From: Balanoglossus misakiensis
Taxonomy: Eukaryota; Hemichordata
NCBI GenBank assembly: GCA_040954595.2
Contig: CM082581.2
Coordinates: forward strand, 3,596,001-3,660,000
Length of the DNA: 64,000 bases
Direction: 5' to 3'
Program-made: the position numbers and the translations under genes
Notes under the pieces: generated by a model
What the model saw: only the letters and a program-made list of their open reading frames with translations
Databases searched by the model: none
Told to the model about the DNA's origin: nothing
In this document: one piece after another, positions 36,301-48,602 of the stretch
Layout: every line of letters starts with the position of its first letter
Numbering within the stretch: position 1 is the first letter of the stretch

Positions 36301-39300
36301 TTTTGCAGATCAACCTGCTTTCATTCCACCATGATTTCCACCGACCTCAGTCTGTTGATCTAGTGGAGAATGTCATGGAAAATTGTTTAACATTCAAAAA
36401 ATTCTGATTGCACTGTGCCATATTGCCTTTTTATATCACCATCATTATGTTCAATACCAAGTTTGTTTTTAAAAAAATCCCATCACACAATTCATTGCTG
36501 CTGACTGAGTCATTGACTGAACATTGTTTCAGTAGTGGGCTTACAAATGGTGGTTGTCAGTTCTGTGACAAGATTGTCTTGATAAGGTATGTGGCTTTAT
36601 GTCAGATGATATATGTACATGTATCTGTATCAGTGTGTCATGTCACAATAGTGGTGTTCAAACATTGTCTTGACTCTTGTTACAGTTTTTGTTGGCCACC
36701 CATTAGCCCTTTCACCCCCAGTTCTCACTATAGAAGTCCAACTTTACCATAGAAAACAATGGATTTGGACCAAACCACAGTGACGAAAGGGTATATGACG
36801 CATGTGTAAAGAGGTTTAGTCCTAAATTCACTGTCACTGCCTACATGTAGACAAGGTTCTGAGTCAGACTGTTATTTCCAGTTGACACTGTTACGATATC
36901 ATTTGGAAATGGCAGTTTGAGTCACCTTGGTGACAGAGGAAATTAAGCAACTTTTAGGACAATTATGACTTGAGGAAAGTACAATATCCTGTCACAGCTT
37001 TTGCTGAAGCATGGATTTGACCATATTAACGCAGATCATGCAGTGCAAACATAAGATGAAACGCTTGAAGATAGAGTTCAAAAGAGGCCACCTAACAATA
37101 CATGGTTGAGACTAAAGACAGACCTGTCAGTTTTCTAAATAATCGAGCCAAATTTTAATAGCAGCAAACATGGTGTAAATCCCTGTGAGTAGATGATGAC
37201 AAACAGTTACTGTAAAATGGGAAAGGTTTGCAAACTTCACGAGCTCCAAAAAAATTCGCAAAAATAAAAAGTCACGAAAAAATGTTTTTGGAGTTGCCAC
37301 TTGGACAACATGGACAAAAGAATCACGCTAATCTTCTCTTACAAGCTTCTTGCTTCATGTGCTTTGGTGTCTTCAGTCTTTCATCCAGAGGGGGGGGGGG
37401 GGGGGGGGCGATTCCCCTTTGTTGACCTGTTGACGCCCCCCAGCAATTGGCCAAGGGGCGACCGACGCCCCCTGCAAATGATCTCAGTCATGGTACATAC
37501 ATGTATGTATACACACAAATAATATAAGGTTATTCACAAAATACCGGGATTTATGTCCGAGTACATCGTGCAGCGCAGGTATTGTCCGAGACGCGCAGCG
37601 TCGAGGACAATACCGAAGCGTACGATGTACGAGGACATAAATCCCGGTATTTTGTGAATAACCTTATTATTATACACCTTTTCCGGACGTCCTTGATGAA
37701 CGATAAAGAATAAATAGGCCGCTATCGGACTTTCTAGTTTTCAGACGCCGCCATGATGTAATTTGCATATCGGACGCGCCTTGACCTCGCGCATCAGGTG
37801 ATGCTAGTGTCGAACTGCCGACGTCTCGCGCGCGACGTTCTACGCTGCTTGCGCTGAGCTCGTTCTGGAACTTGAAATGAACGCGCTCGCCTGTTCGTTC
37901 ACAGATTCCTTCGACTGAAATTTCAGCGTGGATTTTGACTTATTTCGCATCTTGGGTCACCAATAATTTTGTTTAATAACGGCTCTGTACTTTTTATATA
38001 AATTTTCGTCAGAGTAGGGTTAATATCATCATTGTTTACATTGATCACCAGTCTGAGGACGCGGAGTCCAATAACCCTGTGGGTTATGGGACTCCGCGTC
38101 CTCATTTGAATAATTATTGTACGGTGATACCGCGAATTATTGTATTACGGAACTCCATAGGTTACAGCAGTAGGTGTATAATAATATAAGGTTATTCACA
38201 AAATACCGGGATTTATGTCCGAGTACATCGTGCAGCGCAGGTATTGTCCGAGACGCTCAGCGTCGAGGACAATACCGAAGCGTACGATGTACGAGGACAT
38301 AAATCCCGGTATTTTGTGAATAACCTTATTATTATACACCTTTTCTGGACGTCCTTGATGAACGATAAAGAATAAATTGGCCGCTATCGGACTTTCTAGT
38401 TTTCAGACGCCGCCATTATGTAATTTGCATATCGGACGCGCCTTGACCTCGCGCATCAGGTGATGCTAGTGTCGAACTGCCGACGTCTCACGCGCGACGT
38501 TCTACGCTGCTTGCGCTGAGCTCGTTCTGGAACTTGAAATGAACGCGCTCGCCTGTTCGTTCACAGATTCCTTTGACTGAAATTTCAGCGTGGATTTTGA
38601 CTTATTTCGAATCTTGGGTCACCAATAATTTTGTTTAATAACGGCTGTGTACTTTTTTATATAATTTTTTGTCAGAGTAGGGTTAATATCATTGTTTACA
38701 TTGATCACCGGTCCTGTGAGGTCAAAGTCACAATGCGTCCAATAACCCTGTGGGTTATGGGACTCCGCGTCCTCATTTGAATAATTATTGTACGGTGATA
38801 CCGCGAATTATTGTATCACGGAACTCCATAGGTTACAGCAGTAGGTGTATAATAATTGACAATATATTTCAGTCTCCCCTTTTCAGACCGACACTCCCTC
38901 TAATATTCTGGCAAGGGACCGGCCCATTGCCATCCAACATGTAGATGGCACACTGTCCTGTGTTAGGCCATGGGCCCAGATGCGAACACAGTAACCATAG
39001 TGTCAGAATCACAATTGTTCCATTCAGATTAGATAAGTGTCCCATCACACTACATTCATCATCCACTGACATCAAATGATTCCATTGTTCCAGAATTTGT
39101 ACCTCTGTACCATGTACGCAAGGTTATTGTACGTCTCTGTAAGACAGACGTCAGGTGTCAATGGGTCTCATGGTCACCATTCTATTTGCTTATAATCTCA
39201 GCTGATCAGATACACCTTTGTTTGTGATCAAAGTCTGATTTTTTGTCCATCCAGGTGTATTGTTCACAGGAGATTCATTTCTAATATGACAGCACTTATC

Positions 39301-42300
39301 AGTTTATATGATAATAAGGTACATTGAATTTCAACAGAACCTGGCACTATAAGCATACTGACTGCCAGACACAAGTACTCAGGTGCATTGTGTTTGTAAC
39401 AGAAAGGTCCACTGGAAGAATGCATGCACTGTCCTTACTGTCAGGTTTTTATCCAAATATTTAACAAGGCAATCAGTTGACTTTACAATAAAAAATAATT
39501 CAACCTTTGCCTAATACAGTTATGATGCGCGCAGTAGACTTAATTACAAGACAGTTTTGCTGGTAGAATTCAGATTAGACGAGACTTTCCCGGGATACTC
39601 AATACTAGTTATTGTCTTTTAAAAGAACAATGGTGATAAACTTAAATAAGTTTTTTTCTGGGGGGGGGGGGGGGGTCACAAATTGATCATTTTAAGTCCA
39701 AATATGTAACTGGTATACAGTACTGCACATTGTATTTCACAATGAATGTTATAAGTATCCTTAATGCTATGCTGTTTTACTGTATTGCAAGATGTTAAGA
39801 AGCCATATGACAAATGCCGATTTCACCAACTGTGCGGACAGCAGAACTATTGACCACATATATTATGCAAAAACCTGAAGTGATGTAGTTAACTTTTAGA
39901 ATCATCATCTGCAGTTGCAAGAAGAGCGGTCTGTACTGCACATCAGCTGCAACACAAGTCGTGCAGGTCCCTTCCAGTTGCATTTTAAACATTGTGTTGG
40001 CTGCCAGCTCTGTTGCACAAATAGTGAGAGTAAATGAAGCCATTGGAATATTACTAGTTGTGACATCCCTTTTGGAGTAATATACTGGATAACACCAGAA
40101 AAAGTTTGAACAATTTAATTTGTGCTCAATTTCAGGCACACCTGGTCTGCAGCTTCTCCTCAGTTTCGCTGTTGGTGGTCTCCTTGGTGATGTATTTCTG
40201 CATCTGCTGCCGGAAGCTTGGGCACAAAGTGATAATGGTAAGAAAAATTGATGAAAACCAGAATAAGTTTGAATGGCATTGACATTGATGTCAGTCTATC
40301 TATAAAATCACCTTTTGAATAGAAGTGTTCACTATCATAATTTTTATACTATTGTTGTTGTTAGGGTTAGCTAGCTGTCAAATTTCAATTTTTTTTTCAA
40401 CATTAAAATACTTTAAATCTATTTTCTATCCTTTAAAATCCTCACCATACTGTATTGTTTAGTATATATTTTTGTATATGTGTCTTTGTGTTTTTGCGTG
40501 TACATTGTATTTATGTACAATGTATGCATATGTCAATCTACACTACATCCATTTGCTATGTGTGTCATCACAGTTATTTTTCTCACTTTTAATAACAAAA
40601 TTGACAATGAAGAAAAATTCCAATATTGTAATTTCTTGACATTTTTATCCTGCAAAAATGCATTAAATTGCTTGCTGAATTCAACTAACATACATGCATT
40701 CACAGATAGCAGTCCTCATTTGGGATGCATGGCACTGTTGAGAGTAAGCCCTACTATGGCTGTAAACTATTAACTGCTGTGTCTAGTCAGTAGTAATCAC
40801 ATCTTGGGACACCAGTTTATGTCATGTTTTCAAGAAGAAGTTTAATATCACCAGATTCAAAATGCAACATACACTTTGCTGTGTGGGAACTTGTTTAACT
40901 GGAAAAAGTCAAGATTGTTACTATATGAGTTTAAAAATTATGTTTAACTCAATGGTAATATCGAAAACAAATGTTTGTCAACATCTTGAATGTTCTTTTC
41001 ACTTTTTTATTCTTTCAGATCATTCTCACTCCAATGATATAAGTGTTGGATTATGGGTAATCGTTGGAATATTGTCATTTTTAATTCTGGAAAAAATATT
41101 TGCAGATGGAGAAACAGATGAATCAACTACAATAAAAACACAAGTGAGATGTTTTACTTTTATGAAAATTTTCTTTTTTTTTTGGTGTATTTATGATTGG
41201 GCACCCGTATCTTTTTGCCCGTTGCTATGCGTCGTTTTGGGACATTACATTCCGCTTTGGACTAAGCCATTTTCAGGGTCTAACAAGGGACTGGTAACTA
41301 ATTCTGTGTGAATTATTTGAATCCTTTTGCAGGAAACAACAGAAACAGAAGAGATGGTTTTATCCACAAATCACAGACAAAAAACGGCACAGAATCTAAA
41401 ATCCAGGCATCAGCAGGCTAATGGTTATCAACAGAAAAAATCACAAGCAAATGGAAAAATTGTAAAAAATAAAAAAGAGTTATATTCAAATGGTCACTCT
41501 GCACAAAATGGACAGATTCAACAAATAAAACACAAAAATGCACAAGATGGAGTCAAAGAAAAAATAAAGGTAGGGTGAATTCAAATATGCATAATTTAAT
41601 GGTCAACAAGCTGCCACAGTACAATGTCATCCAGGTGTCTCGCGTACAACAATGTAGTGGTCCATATCAACGTTTCCTCATGACAGCGTCCTTATACCAC
41701 AAAGAGTAATTGTCATATTTGTGTAGATAATTACCGTAGTAACCACCGAGGTGTGCCATGGCTGATTCAGCTAAGCGTATTCAGACCGATCGCACAATTA
41801 TGTATCTGCGACTGCCTTAAATGATATCTGTGACTGTCGCTGTGGTGTACGACTTTCAAGGTTTATTTGACATATAACTAGATACAATTTGTGTATTCTT
41901 TCGTTTCTCTCCCCCCCCCCCCCCCCCCAAAGAAAAAGACCCTCCTATTTAAAGTATATTATCTTATAATACTAGTACACTTCTATCAATTTCTGATCAA
42001 ATGAGCTCAGGGTCATTGACACTTTGTATTTTTTATACCTTGCAGTTCACAGGGTACCTTAATTTATTTGCCAACTGTATAGATAATTTCACACATGGTT
42101 TAGCTGTGGCAGCTAGTTTTCTTGTCAGCACGAAGGTAAGACTCTATAAAGATTTGTATAAGCGGTACATGTTGTGGGTAGTTTTGGCTTAGAATGAGTT
42201 TTTGCTGGGGGGGGGGGAAGTAAGCCACTTGAACTTTTGGGAGTAGTTGACGTTTTAGTAGCAGTAATTTTCACACTGACAAGTTTGCCATTCACCAATT

Positions 42301-45300
42301 ACAGAGATAACCACTGATAGCATTGTGAATTTTAGTAGTGACAGCTATCAAGTATTACTTTCGAGTGCTTATAAGCATGATCGCGAGTCAATACATGTAT
42401 GCAAGGAATTTAATCAGGTACTAAAGTTCACACCTTTTCCTCTGCCATATGTCATACCTGTGTTCCTCAGAATATGTCTACATTGACACAAAAAATGCAG
42501 CAAAAAGAGGTTCTATGCCAATCCAAGTTGGAAGATAAAATCATGAAAATAATACAAAAAATGGCAGCTCTAAAGGTTTTAACTCAACATATGGGTTGTT
42601 TTTAATTATTTATTATGTGATTAATCTTTATTTCGAGAGTATGCTCATAAAAAAATTACAACAAAGTAAAAATAGTTAAAATGTAAAAGCACACATTATA
42701 TTATAAATCTTTATTTTGAGAGCATGCTCATAAAAAAAATACAACAAAGTAAAAATAGCACACAAAACAACATTAAAAAAGAATATACAGACACAGTCAC
42801 AAATAAGCCTATAAAGATATAAAAACAGATATCCAAAACAAAATATGATGGGCATGGAGGTTTATTTTAATACTCACCTACACATATGGTATGCAGTATA
42901 TGTGCATCTAATCTGGTTTGGGTCTAGTCTGGGACCCTGCCCCAATCCCACCACTGGCTGCGCTATGCTAACGGGAAAGGGTCAGGCACGACCTATTGTA
43001 AACATGGCTCTCATTGGTCAATATTAAGTTGATAAGTTGTTGTAAGATACGCATTTCCCGTTCTCTCCTTCACCTCCATGAATGTTTATCATTCGATTTC
43101 CAACTTTATGACAAACGAAACAAAATAAACTGCCTGGATGAATCTTGACTGGCGTACGGACATTGGAGGCATCCATCTTGTTTATGATCACGTGGTCTTC
43201 CCAGGTTTCTGGCTGACCCCTTTCCCTTTAGCGTAGCGCAGCCAGCGGTGGGATTGGGGCAGGGAACCAGACTAGTTTGGGTCAATTTTGTGTTTTGAAA
43301 ATTGAAGTGCCAATTTTACTAAATTTTCACCACATATAAACTAGCCGTTGAAAATTACCAGCCAACAGGTGCTGTAAAACGGGATATTTTCGTAAATGAT
43401 ATTTTTTTTGCAAACAACGAGAGCCAAAAAAACGTGAAAATAAAAAGTCACGTAAAAATGCTTGTCGGAGATAACGATGCAGTGAAATACGAGAATGCAA
43501 AAATTAATCATCACGTAACAGTTGCATCTTTTGGAAGCTTCCTGTCATGAAAATTTCCCGTTTTACAGTATTTAGTCATGGCTTCAACATTGCACACTTA
43601 ACTTTGATAGAATTTAAGTTGTAAATTCCAGCATGAGCAAAAGAATGACAACAATTGCTGTGGTCAGGTCCACACAAAGCATGCACCCTACTGGGATTTT
43701 TGATACTTCTCAGGCAGTTATCCCAAAATAGTTCCAACCATAAACAGTATTGCACTTATTTTGGAAAGGACCTGCATTGAAAAAACTTTCACCCCACCTT
43801 TTAGTGCAGTTGGCGAGTCCATTCTACCATTTTATTTATTGCTTCAGTGTTAAGGTATACGGTAACGTATGCGAATTTAGCTACTGTTAGTGTTAGCGAG
43901 TTTAACCATGGCAAATTGAAATCTAGCCAATCACAGATTTTCTGTGGGTGGCACATGCGAAAAAACAACAACACAACCATATGTGACGCTCTCCTGCAGA
44001 ATGTCATTTTAACTGTTCAGAGGTTGTGTATCAGCAGCTGAAATCTTGTAAATTGTACAGATGATATCTTTAATTAATGAGATCAATGTCATTTCATTAC
44101 ATGTATTGCTTACTGAAGTGTGCATTTTTAAGGTAATATATTTTGTATTTCTTTGTCAATTGTATTAAACATTTATAAGGAATCTTCTTCATTTTTTTCA
44201 GGTGGGTCTGTTAACCACTTTAGCCATAATGCTCCATGAAATCCCACATGAGGTAAGTTTTGACAAACAGGTGGTCAAGAATGTGGCCCAGAATATGTAA
44301 ATGACCAAGTTTTCTGTGATTGCTTTCGAATTTGGGACACAAATTTATAACACATATGTGCAACATTTATTAAATTCTGAAATGTTCAATATTTAGCAAG
44401 TTTTTTTTGTAATTTTCTTTGTTAAGGGCTTATTGAAAGTAGTTGCTGTGTTTGTAAAGAAAATATTTGGTCTAAATGTATTTCTGTGTAATCCACAAAT
44501 GGGACCACAGTGTCCCTGACGCTTTGTTATAAACACTGATAAGGTGTAAAATACCATAAAAGAAACCACATTTAAAGTCAGATGTTATTGGCACCTACTT
44601 AATATACACCAAACAACCAATGCTAAATTGGTAAATTCGATTGCACTTGATCTAAATTTGAACCATAAAGGCCATGTCTTGACTCGTACATACATGCACT
44701 CATGGTCAGTGTGGAGTGACCGTGATGCACTGTAAAATCAAAAACAAGCCACAACATCTTTTACATGTATGTCTGTTATCTTGTCTACTGAGGGCTAGTT
44801 ATACTTTGCGAAACGACGAAACCATTATTAAAATAGGGGCCAGTCATCAAGACGGTGGCATATGATTTTTCTAAAAGTTTCCAAATTAAAACGTAAGCGA
44901 GCCAAGAAAACTGCAGATCAGATAAATTGTTTTCTCGGAAATTCAACATTGGAATCAAATTTGGCGTTGGAAACAAACGGCGGGTCGCCAGTTCCTGGTC
45001 TGCGGCCTGGTACTATGTAGTGGTAGAGTCGACGTCGTGTGCGCGCAAACGATTCATGCCAAACTGCTACATATACACAGTGAATATACGCGCGCGCACA
45101 ACGAAACCACAAAAGATCGAAACCTCAAAATGCGGCAGCAACTGACACTATTTCCTTAAATACCACAAGGCGGGGAGGCATGAATTGCAATTAAGATAAT
45201 AAAGAAATTTCGACAATGATACTGTGTTGTGTGAGTTACATGTGTTTCTATATATAACTACTACTCTTACCCCCCATCAGTGTTTGACCCTCGAAAGCTT

Positions 45301-47297
45301 ACGGACACTACTGCTTTGTTTCAACTAATCCTTAGCCCTGTGAATATACTCGTACATTGACCTTTTGGGGCGGGATTCTTTTTTGGCGCGCAACCACTAG
45401 TACCAGGCCGCAGACCAGGAACTTATTTGGAAACTTTTAAACAAATCATACGCCACCGTCTTGATGACTGGCCCCTATTTTAATAATGGTTTCGTCGTTT
45501 CGCTGTTTCGTTGTTTCGCAAAGTATAACTAGCCTCTACTGAGTGACGCATGTCCGTATACAGACTTTGAAGTGAAGAGGGCGCATTAGACCAGCATACC
45601 AAAACATAGACTCTCTCACAGCCCCTCTCGCTGTCCATGCAGGCTTATGGACTGATTGCATGTGTGCCCGGCGAGAGGTTCGCTACACAACACCAAACGG
45701 TGCTTCTCCCTTGCCAAACAGTCAGTGAAGAGCCTTGTTGTAGCGAACCGTGGGCTGTGAGAGAGTCTAACCAAAACAGAGACTAAACTTTTGAGTTTTT
45801 AGACACAACAGACACAGACAATTATCCCCAGTGTTTATGGAATATAAATACACATGTAGTACATCTGAAACATTGTCATGTCTGAACATGACTGATGATA
45901 GTTGATGGCTCTTGAATTATAGTGATGCATACTGCATTCATTCATCTCACTTTAATGTCTCACGTATACTAAGAATGTTCTTATGATACGACATGAATGT
46001 TGATGCAATATCATATGGTGTCTTACAGATTGGTGATTTTGGAATCCTGTTGAGGTCAGGGTTCAATCGATATGCAGCTGCAAAAGCGCAAGTTTTGACT
46101 GCTACGGGAGGTGTAGTTGGAGCTGTTGTGACACTACTAGCAGAATCTGCTAAAGGAGCTGGTACGTCTTCATTTGGAGCAAGAGATAGTTGAATACTGT
46201 AAAACGGGTTATTTACGCGGGCAATAAATTTTTCGGGAAATACGCGAGAGCCAAAAAAACGTGTGAATATAAAGTCACGTAAAATGGTTTTCGGAGATAT
46301 CGATGCAGTTAGTGAAATTCGAGAATGCGATAATTAATCCTCGCGTAACAGTTGCCTCTCTTGATATCACAAAAATTTCCTGTCGCGAAAATAACCCGTT
46401 TTACAGTATTTAATGTATACAATTGGCAAAATTAGGAATTCAAATAGTGAACAGTAAATGTATCATCAGAGTTTTGTATCTTTCGGTGCCAGGGTCCACT
46501 GAACCTCTTCTGAAAGCAATACAAATCCATTTTAATATCGATGTTTTTAGAATGTGATGAATGCATTTTGAAAATGAAAATATCAGCACTTTGTTTTGAC
46601 TGAGTGTTTGACAAAATGGCATTATTATTTTTCTACATTTTTAGGAGATAGCACAGTTGGAGTGTTGCCATTTACTGCTGGAGGCTTTATTTACATTGCA
46701 TTAGTCACCGTAGTGCCCGATTTACTCAAAGAGACCAATCCTATGTAAGTACTGTGGAAGAAGAATAAAGCATTTTATGTCTGATATACTGTAAAATGGG
46801 GAATTTTCGCAAACTTCACAAGAGCCCCAAAAAACATGAAAATAAAAGTTGCGAACAAATAGTCGTGAAAGAACAATGGGTGATTTACATCGTAAAATGT
46901 AACACACCCACTCAGCTCTGTTCACAATCTGGCAAACAGACAAACACACGCATGCATTAAAATGGCTGCAGTTGCATGATTTTGCTAAACATTGCATAAT
47001 TTGTGTGAACATCGTGGTTTTTGGCCAAGAATCTTGCGACAAATAAACGTACAACAGAATTTTTGGAAAATTTTTGTTTATACAGTTAAAAAGTCACTTC
47101 TTCAAAATGTACAGCACTGTTGTGAAAAATGTGCTAAGACATGAGTGATTAATAGTTGGTCTGTTATTTCTGAGTTACTTGGGTTTTAACATCATACTTT
47201 TATTTTCCTTCTCCTCAACAGAGAATCTCTGAAACAAACTATTTGCCTTTGTGGAGGCATTGCTGTGATGGGACTGGTCACATTGATTGTTGATTGA
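30340..47297 (+). CDS. SLC39A13: Zinc transporter ZIP13, complete (9 exons, 400 aa)
   Basis: A ZIP-family (LIV-1/LZT subgroup) transporter that moves zinc from Golgi or vesicle stores into the cytosol. Exons: 30340-30628, 40136-40237, 41019-41143, 41333-41569, 42046-42135, 44202-44252, 46029-46161, 46645-46744 and 47222-47297 (TGA). The sum is 1203 nt, all GT-AG, in phase. The start at 30340 has context GCCGCCGACATGG and leads into a signal peptide ([18 protein letters not shown]); an in-frame ATG at 30238 would add 34 residues and spoil it. Membrane segments: [66 protein letters not shown], then the metal site [37 protein letters not shown] and a C-terminal helix ending LIVD. Exon 4 encodes a long Gln/Lys/Asn-rich loop with few histidines, typical of ZIP13 rather than ZIP7. 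No damage is seen. HEIPHE, DNFTHG and GDFGILLR make the assignment firm. Confidence 0.95.
32914..33263. mobile_element. Inverted-repeat element, copy 2 (nested ends)
   Basis: Outer ends AAAGGGACATAAGCTGTAGC and AGTTACAGCTAATGGAGCTT are imperfect inverted repeats. An inner pair (GCAGTTTCTTGTTC at 32974, GAACAAGAAACTGC ending 33199) matches the pair at 8430-8600. The two-tier structure shows the family is about 350 bp, with the strong pair inside it. Confidence 0.65.
36706..36790. repeat. Short inverted repeat with CCCTTTCACCCCCAG end
   Basis: The left CCCTTTCACC pairs loosely with the right GTGACGAAAGGG about 85 bp away. The hairpin at 58494-58553 has the same AACCCTTTCA terminus, so these look like relatives in a short MITE family. 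Confidence 0.5.
37209..37290. mobile_element. Truncated MITE, TACTGTAAAACGGG family
   Basis: Left part only: TACTGTAAAATGGG, the GCAAACTTCACGAG stretch and AAAAAGTCACG. The right part is lost. Confidence 0.7.
37518..38856. repeat. Tandem duplication of a 662-bp palindrome-bearing unit
   Basis: Unit 1 runs to about 38185 and unit 2 follows directly to about 38856. They are almost identical, differing by point changes plus a short insertion near 38720. Each opens with a palindrome (37524-37667 and 38186-38329) whose arms start ATAAGGTTATTCACAAAATA. Each ends GGTGTATAATAAT, the complement of ATTATTATACACC just past the palindrome. The body is GC- and CpG-richer than its surroundings and includes ATTTGCAT. 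Confidence 0.93.
41786..41870. repeat. Fragment of the ATGTGCAGGTGCCT element
   Basis: TGTATCTGCGACTGCCTTAA, GATATCTGTGACTGTCGC and GTACGACTTTCAA match the middle and right of the element at 4707-5010. It lies in an SLC39A13 intron. Confidence 0.6.
41911..41928. repeat. C18 homopolymer
   Basis: A run of C in an SLC39A13 intron. It is the opposite strand bias to the G runs in intron 1. Confidence 0.9.
42916..43283. mobile_element. 350-bp hairpin element with 9-bp target duplication
   Basis: Element 42925-43274 has ends TAGTCTGGGACCCTGCCCC and GGGGCAGGGAACCAGACTA, with about 60 bp of pairing including GGCTGCGCTA. The direct repeat GTTTGGGTC flanks it exactly (42916-42924, 43275-43283). It is the full-length relative of the 68-bp copy at 25136. 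It lies in an SLC39A13 intron. Confidence 0.9.
43371..43570. mobile_element. MITE, TACTGTAAAACGGG family, copy 4
   Basis: Ends GCTGTAAAACGGG and CCCGTTTTACAGTA. The core has AAAAAGTCACGTAAAAATG and the CGTAACAGTTGCATCTTTTG stretch. It lies in an SLC39A13 intron. Confidence 0.85.
43851..44020. mobile_element. Truncated TTAAGGTATACGGT family copy
   Basis: The left end TTAAGGTATACGGTAACG and the inner TCTAGCCAATCACAGATTTT match 12754-12954. The right end is missing. Confidence 0.65.
44784..45543. mobile_element. 742-bp foldback element with 9-bp target duplication
   Basis: Element 44793-45534 has arms of about 100 bp starting GGCTAGTTATACTTTGCG. A small GAAACAACGAAACAGC-type expansion is present in the right arm only. 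A second inverted block, TTCCTGGTCTGCGGCCTGGT, lies inside. TCTACTGAG flanks it exactly (44784-44792, 45535-45543). There is no transposase frame. Confidence 0.92.
45598..45778. mobile_element. 163-bp hairpin element with 9-bp target duplication
   Basis: Element 45607-45769 begins TAGACTCTCTCACAGCCC and ends GGGCTGTGAGAGAGTCTA, 18 bp perfectly inverted, with an inner GTTCGCTACA / TGTAGCGAAC pair. ACCAAAACA flanks it exactly on both sides. It lies 54 bp from the end of the preceding foldback element. Confidence 0.92.
46195..46408. mobile_element. MITE, TACTGTAAAACGGG family, copy 5
   Basis: Ends TACTGTAAAACGGGTTATT and AATAACCCGTTTTACAGTA are exact inverted repeats of 19 bp. The core is well preserved, so this is among the youngest copies. 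It starts 33 bp after the donor of an SLC39A13 exon. Confidence 0.9.
46788..46895. mobile_element. Truncated MITE, TACTGTAAAACGGG family
   Basis: Left part only, TACTGTAAAATGGGGAATTT through GAAAGAACAATGGGTGATTT, in the last SLC39A13 intron. It starts 43 bp after the exon donor. Confidence 0.75.
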
Positions 47298-48336
47298 GGA
47301 ACAACAAGCTGAAGCTATATGCCTTATGAGTTCCCAAGGATGAAACGAAAGAAAGTACAAGTCTGTCTATATATTATATATATTGTCTAGAACATGAGAG
47401 GAACTGTTAATCATTGATATTTGATGATTGTAATGAAACTAAATGAAAGTGTCTGTAAAGACTAACATAATCAGGACAACTTTCTCATCCACATTAGGCC
47501 CCCCAAAATAATATGTGCTGTTCTGATTACATGGTTTTCAAAAATAGGGAAGGTAGGTAGAGAACATTTTTTACTTGGCAATTATTTTTATATCTTCGGC
47601 CGCCGAAGTGTAGAAGAATGACGTCATAGTTCTTGCGTGATTCTCACAATTTTCATAAATTTTGCATTTTTGACATTTTTATCTTTACTTCTGGTTTACT
47701 AAGCTCTAAAAGTTTAGGGTTGGCGGGCTAAAATTAGGGTAGATCGGGTAATCGGAACAGCACATATTTTTTTATTTGACCTTAGATGTGATAGCAGATA
47801 GTGGACATAAGCTGCATATATACCAGTACTGGTAGTTGGCAGTTTCAAGTGATCTGATGCATGTTCTTGACAAAATTCACAAATCCTCAAACATATTTAC
47901 ATAAACTTTACTATCAGATAGGAGAATTTAATGAAAGTTTTTATTGCACTATATAAGATTCTAATTTTTTATTCCTACCTGTAGTTTTGTTGTTGATAGA
48001 TTTAATTTTCAACCACTTTGGTGGAGACATTTTCTGACCTAAAACATGTACATGACTCAAACTCACAATCATTAATTTTTTTTAACTTTGTTGTTAGTGA
48101 TATGGAGCTTATTAGATAAATAGAGGTTGCAATGTTCCCTCGAGGAATATCCATTTAGATAGATACCTCATTTTCAATGCAATGGTTTTCACAATGGGTT
48201 TTACTACATAACCAAAATTGAAGATTATCAGCCAATACTTTTAAAACTGAAGGGAAAACAGGGGATTGAATTTTTGTCTTCCATCTCTCCATTTCCCTCC
48301 ATCTTTTGCAGCTTCTCACAAAATGCATGTGCAATT

Positions 48337-48548
48337 TACTGTTAAACACTTTATTTTTGCGAGCAATAAATTTTCGCCAAATACATGATAGCCAAAATAG
48401 CGTGAAAATAAAAAGTCACGTAATTTTTTTTTGAAGATAACGATGCAGTGAATGAAATAAGAGAACGCGAAAATTAATACTCGCGAAACAGTGGCCTCTC
48501 TCGATATCGCGAAAATTTCAACTCACGAAAATAAAGTGTTTTACAGTA
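48337..48548. mobile_element. MITE, TACTGTAAAACGGG family, copy 6
   Basis: Ends TACTGTTAAACACTTTATTT and AAATAAAGTGTTTTACAGTA. The core is shared with copy 5 but the terminal GGG is changed to ACT on both arms, so the arms have co-varied. It may lie in the SLC39A13 3' UTR. Confidence 0.85.
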
Positions 48549-48602
48549 TTTCATGAAAGAACTTTGTTTCACTCTATTCTCAAAATGAAATTATCAGTTA
48601 CT

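Larger units (their letters stand above)
30629..40135. other. SLC39A13 intron 1 (9.5 kb)
   Basis: No exon is visible. It contains the repeat at 32914-33263, the 36706 hairpin, a truncated MITE at 37209, the tandem palindromic unit at 37518-38856, and plus-strand G tracts at 32865-32879, 37390-37408 and 39660-39675. The remaining stretches are AT-rich with scattered TACATGTAC words. Confidence 0.7.

Noticed and set aside
37524-38329. Palindromes considered as a replication origin or viral hairpin telomere
   Set aside because: No replication or capsid gene is nearby, and the tandem units are repeats within a host intron.
47600-47640. TGACGTCA and a GGCCGCCGAAG hairpin near 47.6 kb as a promoter
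   Set aside because: It lies in the SLC39A13 3' UTR with no following exon. A lone CRE palindrome is weak evidence.
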